A DNA stretch of 64,000 nucleotides from Bolinopsis microptera (taxonomy: Eukaryota; Ctenophora; Tentaculata; Lobata; Bolinopsidae), in the NCBI RefSeq assembly GCF_026151205.1, contig NC_087084.1, positions 9,544,894 to 9,608,893 on the forward strand, written 5' to 3'. The notes under the pieces were generated by a model. It did no database searches. It had not been told where the DNA came from and saw only the letters and a program-made list of their open reading frames with translations. Position 1 is the first letter of the stretch; every line of letters starts with the position of its first letter. The translations under genes were made by a program, and so were the position numbers. Shown here in pieces: positions 55,381 through 64,000 of this stretch.

Positions 55381-58032
55381 CTACATTCCATATCCATCAC
55401 AGTAAATAGCATCAGGCACCCTGAGGTCCATCCCCTCCTCATCCATACTGTAAACATTCTCAAGGGGCACATCCTGTCGCTTCTTCCTGGGTCTAGCAAG
55501 TTGTTGTGGTGTAACAGGAAACATAACCTGAGGTAAAGGTTGGTGGGCTCCGTGGGGTGGGGTGGGGTCGGGTGGGGCTGCTCCGTGGGACCTTGGCTTT
55601 GGTTGGAGGTTTAAAGTTGGCTTTGGGGCTGGCATCGGGGACCTTGTCTTTGGTTTAAGCGGTTGTGTTGGCTTCGTTTTCTTTGGCAGGGATGCAGTTG
55701 ACGGTTCTCCAGAAACATCTTGGGTGTGTTTTTCTTTAAACTTCTTCAGACTTCCTTTAACCTTTCTCACGACCACCCTTGTCGTTGCAGGAATTTGACT
55801 AAATTTAATTTTCAACGCAGTCTGAACTACGACTACAATCAGAACTAAGCTGATCAGTGCAACACTCACAATATCCAACACACTAACATTCCTGTTAGGC
55901 TCTAGTTGGTGCTTCACACACATCGTGTTGTCAGATGACACAGTCCCCTCAGGACATTCCACACATTCCACTCCATTCCCGAAATAGTTGTCCGGACAAC
56001 GGATACAGGATGAGCTAACCCAGCGGTGTCCTACTGGACAGGTAGAGCAGGAAGAGGATCCTTTCTTTGAGACGGTGTTAAACGGGCATCGGGAGCAGGA
56101 GAAGGAGGCTTGGTCGCTGTAGAAGTTCTCTGGACATTTCTGGCATTTTTGTGAGGCAGTGGACCAGTATTGGCCTGGTATGCAGGTGTTTTCTATTGGA
56201 GAAGAGTTCTGACATGTTAGCCAGATGTCACTATCATGGTCCAAACATCTTTCGTAGAACTGTGTTTGGTTTTGGTATTGACAGGAAGGTGAGGAAGGTT
56301 GTTGACTGAATGTGCATCTTCCTTCATCCAAAATCACTGGGTACATTTTCTGGAATTCTTTGACTAATTCGGGAACAATATTCTGGGCAGATCGGAACCC
56401 CATAGCTTGGCACACTCTATCACCTTCTTCACCCCCAAACTGGAAGTACTCCTTGCAGACTGTCCCGCCCTGATAGATAAGGAGACCATCACCTTTATCT
56501 GTTATCTTACCTTCAGTGTCGAGCAGGTAGAGTCTGTTGTTCCCTATAACACTTGTTGTTCCTGAGATGGAATGGTTTTTCAGATGTAAAATTTGCTTGT
56601 AACCATGATATTTATAGTAGGAGTGTGTCAGACCTTAACCAATCAGATTCAAGCTGCGACCAATCAAAAGTCAGAATCACTACCACGGGTCAAAACAAAA
56701 AAGTTTAGTGATATTACATTCTAGAAATATTCTAGAAGACATAGTTAAATATTGTTTCGTTCAACTCTTAGCGTGACTAGGGTAAAGCACATAATTTTGT
56801 CATTTTTTGGCAATTTTCCGACTGCCTGATGTAAACCATGGGTTTTAACCTCGTCTGAAATTCCGATTTAGATGAAACCTCCACCATGTTATAGTAGACA
56901 GTCTAGGCAAGTTCTAACACAAAAATGATCGAAATTGCTGGGGTTGAAGATGTTCAAAAAAATTATTTTGAAAAAATGACAAAATTAGGTGACTTTACTT
57001 AATTTTGTCACCCCGAACCTAATTTTGTCACTTGAAGATTGTGCAAAAAGTAACCGTTTCTCGGTATTTTAGACTACCTGGATGCATCATTCGAGCGCTT
57101 TTTTACCAACATTGACCTCAAAAATCCCAAAGATATGATGTTTTCATAGTTTTGTAGCTTGATGAAAAGATGACACTTTTTGGGTATCTAATCTTAGAAA
57201 ATAGCCCCAAATGCCCCTGAAACCACTGGCATCTTGAAAAACGATTGGTTCTAGGCCTAGGTTGAAATTTTCATGTCTGTATTTTGTTAGTCATTTTAGA
57301 TTGAAAAAATCAGATTATCCACCTAATATTTCTCGGCGAAAATATGCTATTATAAGTGTTATAAGTGCCTTATACATATCCTATGGGCAAAAAAACTTCA
57401 GAATAGTTGTATAAGGCCATTTTCAACACAATCTGTGATTTACAAGAAATTTGAGAAAGGTCGATTTTTTTGACAAAATTAGGTACTTTTGGCAAAATCG
57501 AACCTAATTTTGTCACCCTCTGTAACTTAAACAATAATTGCGCTAGAGACTTGAAAATTTGTACGTATACTTCTGCTGTAGAAGATATTTGAAATATGCA
57601 ATGGCATGAAGCTAGCTCAATTACTTTTGAAATAGCAATAAATCAAAATTTTGAAAATTCCTTAAGAAAACCTTAAGGATCTTATTTATTTTTCGGGTTA
57701 ACAGTTTCGCCTTCATTTTTGACACAGATGCAAAAGAGCTAGAAACTTAAACTTTGTACGAGAAGTTTCAGCAAAGTCTAAGCTTTCTTTATATACACAA
57801 TCCTTTTCTTTCAAGCTGAAATTCCGAGCCGAGGCAGTTTTTCAGAGCAAAATGACAAAATTAGGTACCCTGACAAAATTATGTGCCTTACCCTAGTTAT
57901 TTAAAAATATTCGTGTAGCGAAAGAGGTGTGAAAAAAGATAAGCATGGTTTTCTCTTTTAAAGTTAAAACTTTACACAACAAATATTACCTTGAATTAAA
58001 GCAAATACGATAACAAATACAATCCCAATCAT
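55381..58032 (-). CDS. Single-pass receptor: SRCR-like domain, Cys-rich ephrin-receptor-like repeats, Pro-rich tail
   Basis: Exon 1 (58032-57990) is a signal peptide, MIGIVFVIVFALIQG. Exon 2 (56561-55381) joins in phase 1; total about 407 residues. Residues 24-110 begin like a scavenger-receptor Cys-rich domain (RLYLLDTEG, GGTVCKEYFQFGG, VCQAMGF). Residues 141-230 are GCC2/GCC3 (ephrin-receptor-like) modules: CQKCPENFYSDQASFSCSRC, CSTCPVGH, CIRCPDNYFGNGVECVECPE. A transmembrane helix follows (about 241-263, VSVALISLVLIVVVVQ). The cytosolic tail is basic and Pro-rich, then ends with tyrosines at about 385, 401 and 405 (ENVYSMDEEGMDL, IYCDGYGM), candidate phosphotyrosine docking sites. Ligand and pathway unknown; a cell-surface recognition role is inferred. 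The 1.4 kb intron carries a transposon-like element. Confidence 0.87.
56781..57892. mobile_element. Inverted-repeat element inside the receptor gene intron
   Basis: The ends are inverted copies of GGTAARGCACATAATTTTGT, both bordered by CTAG (56777-56780 and 57893-57896), which may be the target site. Within, CCTAATTTTGTCAC / TGACAAAATTAGG motifs recur near 56990, 57015, 57475, 57507 and 57855 in both orientations. About 1.1 kb, no transposase. Confidence 0.7.
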
Positions 58033-58089
58033 CCTCTTCGTAGCAGTCCTAAACTTAACAAAGCACAACGAACAAGTATTGAATAGTCT

Positions 58090-58720
58090 GTATATACAGC
58101 GTAGCCCTACAAAGTGCAACATTTCGTTCAACTGTCACGTGATCAGCTCAATGAACCATTAAGCTACTCATTCAATGGTTAATTGAGCTTGTTCCTTGTT
58201 CTCGGAAGTCAATATTCTTGGATAGTATGACGTTCCTTTAGGTCTTTTAGATATCTGGTATGCACTGTGGTTAGCAGCCTTTTCATGAATAAAGAGGGCC
58301 CTAAGACTCCAAGATTAGAGTATTTTAATATCAGCTGCTCTATGACTAAAACCTTGAACTAGACTTGTTAGAAGCTTTTCAAAATATAAACTATAAGCCG
58401 CATGTTTTAATTCTCTCAGAAAGAGCTAAAAAGTGTTTATATCTCCATTTAAGGGACAGTATATGAAATTGAAGAACCCAGGAATCCGGGCAAATAGCTG
58501 AGCAATGACAGTTCTAATTGATGGCGTGACCACTGACCAGAGCTTGTTACTTGGAGCGGTCCAGCGGAACCGAGGGAAAAGGGACACTGGGTCACAGGTA
58601 AATCTATTTTTATATTATTCGGAGGGCGCCAAGACAATTTTGTACATGTCACATGACCTCGCGCTATTATATATATATAATATAATTTGCCATTCGAGCG
58701 CGCGCGCGCGTCATCAAGCT
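58090..58720. other. No gene recognised
   Basis: Upstream of the receptor gene. It contains CACGTGATCAGCTCAATGAACCATTAAG with a partly inverted partner ATTCAATGGTTAATTGAGCT, and CGCGCGCGCGCG near 58699. Promoter signals cannot be assigned. Confidence 0.35.
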
Positions 58721-58726
58721 AAGCTA

Positions 58727-59140
58727 AGCTAGCTAGCTCAGTAAACGACCGGGGGTAGGATTTGGCCGGGGCCGGGGCCGGGGCCGGGAATGTCCAAATT
58801 TTGCCGGGGCCGGGAATTGGCCGTTCTGGAATTTGGCCGGGGCCGGGGCCGTGAATTTAATAAATCCACGGCCAAGTTAGAACTTTTCAGGACTTAGGAT
58901 CTGAAAAACAAAGGACTGCTCTTGAAAGTTGGCACTCTGGACATCATCCTTTCAAAATTGAAAATCCATTTTAAGATTTATATGAAAGTTTTAGGCCGAT
59001 TTCGATCAAAAATTTCCGGCCAAATTCCCGGCAAAAATTGAAAATCGGCCGGGGCCGGGGCCGGGAAGAAATAGCTCCCCCGGTGCCGGGATTTCACGGC
59101 GCCGGGAATCCCGGTCGATTACTGAGCTAACTAGCTAGCT
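58727..59140. mobile_element. GGGGCC-rich inverted-repeat element
   Basis: The left end reads AGCTAGCTCAGTAAACGACC then GGG. The right end, reversed, reads AGCTAGTTAGCTCAGTAATC then GACCGGG. Between them are runs of GGGGCC (GGCCGGGGCCGGGGCCGGG) and repeated CGGCCAAATTCCCGG-type words. GC content is far above the surroundings. No coding sequence. Confidence 0.65.
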
Positions 59141-59339
59141 GTGCGATTTATTCGATCAATGATCGATACCAGTAATACCAGTAGTATAGTATGTTCTACG
59201 CTAAAATCGAATGTAGAATATTCTAGAAATTCAATACACTGATCAACCAATTTGCTGACATAGCACATTGTTTAAATACTGCACCTAACGCCATTATTGA
59301 TTATACATTATAAGATCAAAGAATATTGAAAGTAAAATT

Positions 59340-59412
59340 TAGTTAGCAACGATCCCGGTCCCAATCCCGGCTTAATTCCGGTCCCGGTCTTATTCCCGGT
59401 CCCGGTCTTATG
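59340..59412. repeat. CCCGGTCCCGGTCTTATT repeat
   Basis: Short degenerate array of TCCCGGTC words. The same words form the array at 62350-62465 and related ones occur near 63325-63420. Confidence 0.6.
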
Positions 59413-59446
59413 CATTGACATCAAGAGTCAACCTGTACGTGTACTA

Positions 59447-60191
59447 CCTTACTCGGGATTATTATGACCGGGATAAAGTGGCGGGTTTAGGGTAATTTCG
59501 CCATATTTTTCCCGAACCACATTTTCACCGGTCGTTAATAAACCCGCCGACTCAGCTTTTAGGGTTCCCAAGGGGTATGGGTGCTCATATTTTAATCGTT
59601 GTCTTATATTCACTAAAGAAGACTATTGGGACACTTGTTGTAGGTTTTTCGACTTCATTTGGCTAAAATTGCAAAAAATTCACCTTTTCGCCCAATTCTT
59701 GTCATATATCCTTATTGTCAAAGTTGATTTAAATAGGCCAATTTTTATTTTCTTAGGTATTGAATATCTCTACATAATGAAATAGGACTCAAAATAAAAG
59801 TAACAGTTAAATTAAAACTTGAATTAATTAAAACTGTCAATAACATGAATCAGTTTCATCAGTCATTTATTCATAATTCTAAACAATGTGAACGATGCAT
59901 TCTTTCGAAGTTTGATTAACCACGAGTCATTATTTCTGTCTACTTTGAACAATTATTGATAATTCGACTTGTTTCACAAGTTTTAGCAATGCGAAAATTT
60001 CTAAACTTGTTGATCTCTAATAAGGAAATTTACATCTGAGACAAAATTTTTTAATCTAAAATTGAAAGGTTGGACACCGGTAAAATGGCGACCGGGAAAA
60101 TGTGGTGGGTTTTGAGCAATTTCGCCATATTTTTCCCGAACCATATTTTAACCCGTCGTTAATAAACCCGTCGTAATAATCCCGAGTAAGG
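59447..60191. mobile_element. TA-flanked MITE, 745 bp
   Basis: The ends are inverted copies of CCTTACTCGGGATTATTA, and both are bordered by TA (59445-59446, 60192-60193). Just inside each end is a direct repeat (ATTTCGCCATATTTTTCCCG, AACCACATTTT, CGTTAATAAACCCG) at about 59495 and 60120. No transposase. The layout suggests a Tc1/mariner-type non-autonomous element. Confidence 0.75.
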
Positions 60192-60194
60192 TAC

Positions 60195-60550
60195 GAACTG
60201 AACACAATTATTTCCTCCTAAATGTTCCTCCTGCTCCAAACTATAGTAAAACGGAGAGAAGTTTTCGCTACTGTGGACCCTCCGTTTTGAATCAGCTTCC
60301 CTATAAATTGAGAACATTGACTGATATTGCATTGTTTAAAAAGAGACTTAAAACTCATCTTTTTGAAAAACTATTCTTATAAGTTCATAAAATAACTTCT
60401 TCATAAAAACCCATATTTCATAAAATGCCAAGTTCTTATGTACATGTTCATTGTTCATGAGTCGCTTTAGATGGCTTGAACTGAATCTTTTGATTTTGAG
60501 TTCTCTTTGGCTATAAAGCGATGTATAAATTTCTAGTTATTATTATTATA
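60195..60550 (+). pseudogene. 3' fragment of the jockey/CR1-type LINE
   Basis: The frame reads PNYSKTERSF.YCGPSVLNQL, PYKLRTLTDIALFKKRLKTH, LFEKLFL, then the LINE 3' untranslated sequence and a TTATTATTATTATAA tail. It matches the C-terminus and tail of the LINE at 20.9 kb and is 5'-truncated. Confidence 0.88.
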
Positions 60551-62334
60551 AAGGGTCTCAATAAGAGGTCTCGACTGCCTAGGCGTCAAACCTTGGCAGT
60601 CGGTAGTTTTCCTCTGGCCCGGGATCAGCTGACCCTAGGGACCAGAGGGTAAAGGTGTAGAGACTATGTGTATCTACAAATCTTTCGAAGTTGTTTTTAC
60701 AAGAGACAGGGCTTGCTACGCAAGGGAAGAAAACCGGGAGAAACATTCACAAATTATACAAATAAATATTATAAAACCTAGCTAAAAGAAATTCAAACAA
60801 TCCTACACTACTACAAATGTTTATTACATACTACAATGTAATACACGATGAATAAATGCTGTAAAATCAAGAAACAGGGCTTGCAGGGCAAGGGACGGAA
60901 CACAGGGACTGGCTAAAGAGTGTATAAAACAGTGATTCAGCAAGTACCCATTGGGTATTGCTGAATCTGACCCACAAAATACCACAATCAATACAAGAAT
61001 ATACAATATTTAAACAAACATCATGTTTATACAAGAATCAGGGCATGCAGAGCAAGAGAAGAAAAATAAGAGAAAAACTCCAACACATGTATACCCCTTA
61101 GTCCAGTAAATAACAATAATTACTTGTACACAAAACTGTATAATATAAAATACATAACAAATACACAGTCTACCCAATATACGGGTTAAAAATTGTATAA
61201 ACAAGAGACAGGGCTTGCATAGCAAGGGAAGAGATATAAGAGGACCAGGTAAAAAGTGTTTATTACAGTATCCAATGAAGAATAAACTAAATATAGAGTA
61301 TCTACAGTGTATTATACTCTCAAAAATATCAAATGTCTAAGACCATCCTGAGAATTCTGGCTGATCCAAGTAGAGCTGTCTTCTGGAGATTAGAGATGCT
61401 CAGATTGCAGTGGACTGCGTCGAGGTGTTTACGAAAGTTAATGGTGATAGTTCCTAATGCGCCTATCACCACAGGGACGATTGTGACCTTTCGTAAATTC
61501 CAGTTCTTCTTAATTTCTCTTTTTAGGTCTTGATATTTCAGTATCTTTTCTTGTTCTCTATCCAGGATCCGGGTATCTCCTGGGACTGCAACGTCAATGA
61601 TGGTTGCTGCGTTGGTTACCTTGTCTACCAGGAGGAGATCCGGTCTGCAGTGTTCGATAACGTGGTCCGACTGGACATGGAAGTCCCACAATATCTTGAC
61701 TTTTTCGTTCTCCAGCACCTTCTCTGCCCGGTGTTCGTACCACCTTTTACTGCGTGGGAAGCCGTATTCCTTGCACAGACTCCAGTGCAATGCGGCAGCT
61801 ACTTTGTCATGCCGACACTTATATTCTGTCTGTGAAAGTTTTGGGCACCCATTCAGTATGTGGTCTATTGTCTCGTAATGATTTCTGCAGAGTCTGCAGA
61901 GGGGAGAAGAGCCAGGTGTTTTGTCAATCCTGTGCTTCACATAATTCGTCCTAAGTGCTTGGTCTTGGGCTGCTATCAATAATCCTTCTGTCTCCTTCTT
62001 CAAGTCTTGTTGAGTGAGCCAGTTCCAAGAGGTTAACGGGTCCGCTATACCCATCATCTGCCTTGGGAACTGTCCGTGCATCACTTTAGCAGTCCACTTC
62101 TCCTTGCGGATTTCCTCGCGTTCTGTTCGGTCGATATCTTTCTCTATCTCTTCACACAAGAGTATCTTGTCTTTGACAAAGTAGTCCTTCAGAGCAATCA
62201 GTTCTGGGTCTCTACTCTTCATCACATAAGTGGTGAGTGCATTCTCCTCTCTCTTTACGACTTCCTCTATACTATGTAGCCCACGGCCACCCAGTTGACG
62301 GCTTACGTATAACCGATCAACATCTCCTTGGGGG
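60551..62334 (-). mobile_element. LINE with Zn-knuckle and restriction-like endonuclease (5'-truncated)
   Basis: The open minus frame runs from about 62333 to a stop at 61329 and encodes the C-terminus of an R2/R4-type retrotransposon. It begins DVDRLYVSRQLGGRGLHSIE, continues KWTAKVMHGQFPRQM and SWNWLTQQDLKKETEGLLIA, then has the zinc knuckle CRLCRNHYETIDHILNGCP (C-x2-C ... H-x4-C). Next is the endonuclease core RPDLLLVDKVTNAATIIDVA (PD...D) with downstream lysines (EKILKYQDLKREIKKNW). The reverse transcriptase part is missing, so the copy is truncated at 62334. The frame is intact. The 3' part (60551-61328) has a hairpin CTCTGGCCCGGGATCAGCTG ... CCCTAGGGACCAGAGG and four spaced ~167 bp repeats. 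Clade assignment is from domain style. Confidence 0.88.
60700..61245. repeat. Four spaced repeats in the LINE 3' region, about 167 bp apart
   Basis: The motif AAGARACAGGGCTTGC...GCAAGGGAAG recurs at about 60701, 60869, 61033 and 61203 (spacing 168, 164, 170), each followed by an A-rich stretch. Within each motif GGGCTTGC and GCAAGGG can pair around a few bases, so each copy has a small hairpin. Confidence 0.8.
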
Positions 62335-62465
62335 TGTATTATTATTATTATTATTCCCGGGCCCGGTCTTATTCCCGGTCCCGGCTTAATCCCGGTCCCG
62401 GCACTTTTTCCAGTGGCCCAGTCCCGGTCCCGGTCTCAGCCAAGAAAGCGGTCCCGGTCGATCCT
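62335..62465. repeat. TCCCGGTCCCGG array
   Basis: An ATT simple repeat, then a degenerate array of CCCGGTCCCGGCTTAATC-type words. It directly abuts the 5' truncation point of the LINE, so it was probably the insertion target or a neighbouring element. Confidence 0.65.
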
Positions 62466-62566
62466 TGGGTAGTACTAGTATCAAACGTAAAGAAAAGTAG
62501 TTTCAAAATTCCAAAACGAAATGTAATTTCATGGTCACTCAATATTGTCTTATGAAAACGAACGAA

Positions 62567-62636
62567 TAGAAGTCGTCGTACTTGATTATTGATATGGAAA
62601 AACTTGATAGCGTAAATCAATAATCAAGTGCGACGA
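62567..62636. repeat. Hairpin with 25-bp stem
   Basis: GTCGTCGTACTTGATTATTG and its near-perfect complement CAATAATCAAGTGCGACGAC are separated by about 22 bp. Confidence 0.8.
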
Positions 62637-62700
62637 CTTTTACAAAGGAGAACAGCATGAGATAAATGAAAAACTTAATGTAACACTAACAATAGTTTTC

Positions 62701-62765
62701 TTACCTGGGCACCCCAGGCTATTAGTATTATGTTAATAAACATAATAGAGATTCGGCCAGTAATA
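62701..62765. repeat. Interspersed repeat, TTACCTGGG family, copy 2
   Basis: TTACCTGGGCACCCCAGGCT, then TTATGTTAATAAACATAATA and GAGATTCGGCCAG; related to copies at 34764 and 63744. Confidence 0.6.
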
Positions 62766-63029
62766 GATTTCAATTTGTAAAAGGTGCCGATCAAAGGTAT
62801 CAAAGGTAAGGTATCATTGTGTAGCACGGGATAACGGCTACACCCTTTCTTTGGCTACTAGTCAGTACTACAACACTAATTATTATTATTAGCTGTTTCT
62901 CCTATTTACCTTCCTCGGAAATAGGAAGACGGTTTTATTAGCGTTTGATATTGACTATAAGTATAACTGACACACCTTGCATGTCCTATTTCGCACGCCG
63001 GCGTGCGGGATGAAAGGACTGTAGGAAAG

Positions 63030-63195
63030 GTATGTCTGCAACCTTGCTAAAAACCGCGAGTTTTCAACTCCATTTTCAAGCTGAAATTAGCTTCATTGAA
63101 CTTGAAGGGTCAATTTTTGGTCTATTTTCAGTGTTTTTATGCCGTTGTCGGTGAGATTTCGTCAAGTTTAAAATATAATATAGATATATGTGTAG
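63030..63195. repeat. Copy of the repeat inserted in the Mutator-like element
   Basis: In reverse orientation it matches 29263-29440: CTTGCTAAAAACCGCGAG, TTTTCAACTCCATTTTC, then GAGATTTCGTCAAGTTTAAA and ATATAATATAGATAT. Neither copy is coding. Confidence 0.65.
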
Positions 63196-63740
63196 TTTAT
63201 GAATACTGTCTGCTATACATGATAAATAAATGGCTTTTAGAATCATAGTTGATAAAAGCCCAAAAAATAAGGATTAACTTAAATTTTCTGGCAAGATCCG
63301 GTAGCCTTATATATTTTTCTCTAACACCCGGTTCCAGTCCGGCTAAATCCGGCTAACCGGAAAACAGATTGATATCCGGCAAAATCCGGTCCGGCAGCCA
63401 AAATCCGAGACCGGTCGGTTCCTAGTTGGGGTGCATATTAGTCCAATGCGAGCGAGGGGCACAAAGCGCCGCCGATCAGGTAGGAACACTTAACAAAAGG
63501 TTGAGCGTTTTATAATAGGGTTTTACAATTTACATCTCCCTCAACTGTAAAGTGAGTAGTACGTTAACATCTTCAATAATTTGTGGTGTAACCTTTGAAA
63601 GTGAGTAATATGTAAATGTAATAAACTCTTAAGGTGATGTCCCCAATTAGTTGTATATGCTCTATATCACCCTCAGGGTTGTACCACATACGACATGAGT
63701 GCCTTGTTTCTAAATATCCGGTTGTGCTACTACTATTACT
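63196..63740. other. No gene recognised; CCGG-rich degenerate repeat at 63325-63420
   Basis: A block of TCCGGCTAAATCCGGCTAAC and similar words resembles the other CCGG-rich arrays of this end of the window. The rest is AT-rich and shows no exon. Confidence 0.4.
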
Positions 63741-63743
63741 ACT

Positions 63744-63810
63744 TTACCTGGGGACCTCAGGCTTTTGTGTTTATATGGCGGAATGAAGGGCTGAGAGCTA
63801 CTGCTAGCCT
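63744..63810. repeat. Interspersed repeat, TTACCTGGG family, copy 3
   Basis: TTACCTGGGGACCTCAGGCT followed by TTTATATGGCGGAATGAAGG and GCTGAGAG. It is preceded by a (TAC)n-like run, which could be the tail of a neighbouring retroposon. Confidence 0.6.
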
Positions 63811-64000
63811 TGAGTACTTTAGTTCTGTCAGCTCATTTTAGGTCTCAATTATGTTTATTTAACGATATCTTCCTGTGCTTAAAGTTGTATAATCTTTAAT
63901 GTCCAACTCTAAACATATAAAGATATAAGTATGAGAATAAATTGATTTTCGTAATCTACGGCCAACTAGGTTCCTTTAGATTTCACTTTTACCTGACCAA

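Noticed and set aside
61333-62279. Several plus-strand frames over the restriction-like endonuclease LINE
   Set aside because: All lie antisense to the clear LINE reading frame and have no family features.

Overview
The window looks like a stretch of an animal nuclear genome. The genes have GT-AG introns, and 26S proteasome subunit PSMD3 and mitochondrial carnitine palmitoyltransferase 2 (CPT2) are recognisable. There are also receptor-type genes with Ig-like, SRCR and ephrin-receptor-like cysteine-rich modules, and non-LTR retrotransposons. The DNA is AT-rich and crowded with inverted-repeat elements and minisatellites. An early-branching metazoan (sponge, placozoan or cnidarian type) would fit, but the species cannot be fixed from the sequence alone. 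No rRNA, CRISPR array or bacterial-type operon is visible.

Layout. 0.1-1.2 kb holds four ~305 bp tandem repeats. From 1.9 to 16.6 kb on the minus strand I could assemble seven phase-compatible exons of an Ig-like domain gene whose introns carry a 2.9 kb, 41-bp minisatellite, several inverted-repeat elements and a 76-G homopolymer. 17.8-18.8 kb is a large fold-back built of 11-bp modules. 19.6-20.7 kb (plus) has a small secreted Cys-rich protein gene with a disturbed frame. 20.8-22.5 kb is a 5'-truncated jockey/CR1-type LINE. 23.3-24.55 kb (minus) holds four exons of another Ig-like gene, possibly the upstream part of the first. PSMD3 lies at 25.4-27.7 kb (minus). 28.45-31.97 kb is a 3.5 kb element with 630-bp terminal inverted repeats and a 9-bp target duplication (Mutator-like). 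33-36 kb is repeat-rich with GC-rich patches.

37.7-38.5 kb (plus) encodes a two-exon, two-transmembrane protein resembling SLATT-type proteins. 39.1-41.5 kb (minus) and 50.5-54.2 kb (plus) are two intact four-exon CPT2 paralogues, head to head in an inverted duplication. Between them are a SINE-like insertion, several fold-back elements, a 2.6 kb long-TIR element with a LINE remnant in its loop, and a four-exon gene resembling MPLKIP/TTDN1. Copy B's first intron carries a LINE ORF1-like insertion. 55.4-58.0 kb (minus) is a two-exon SRCR/Cys-rich single-pass receptor. 58.7-64 kb is almost wholly transposon-derived: a GGGGCC-rich element, a TA-flanked MITE, a LINE 3' fragment, and a LINE with a restriction-like endonuclease.

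Functionally the host genes are unrelated housekeeping or receptor genes: proteasome lid, mitochondrial fatty-acid import, a cell-cycle-linked low-complexity protein, and extracellular recognition proteins. The strongest novelty candidates are the inverted CPT2 pair with a cluster of changes beside the catalytic His-Asp of one copy, the animal SLATT-like membrane protein, and the architecture of the fold-back and minisatellite elements. Exon coordinates were read by eye from splice signals and phase, so they are models, not measured transcripts.
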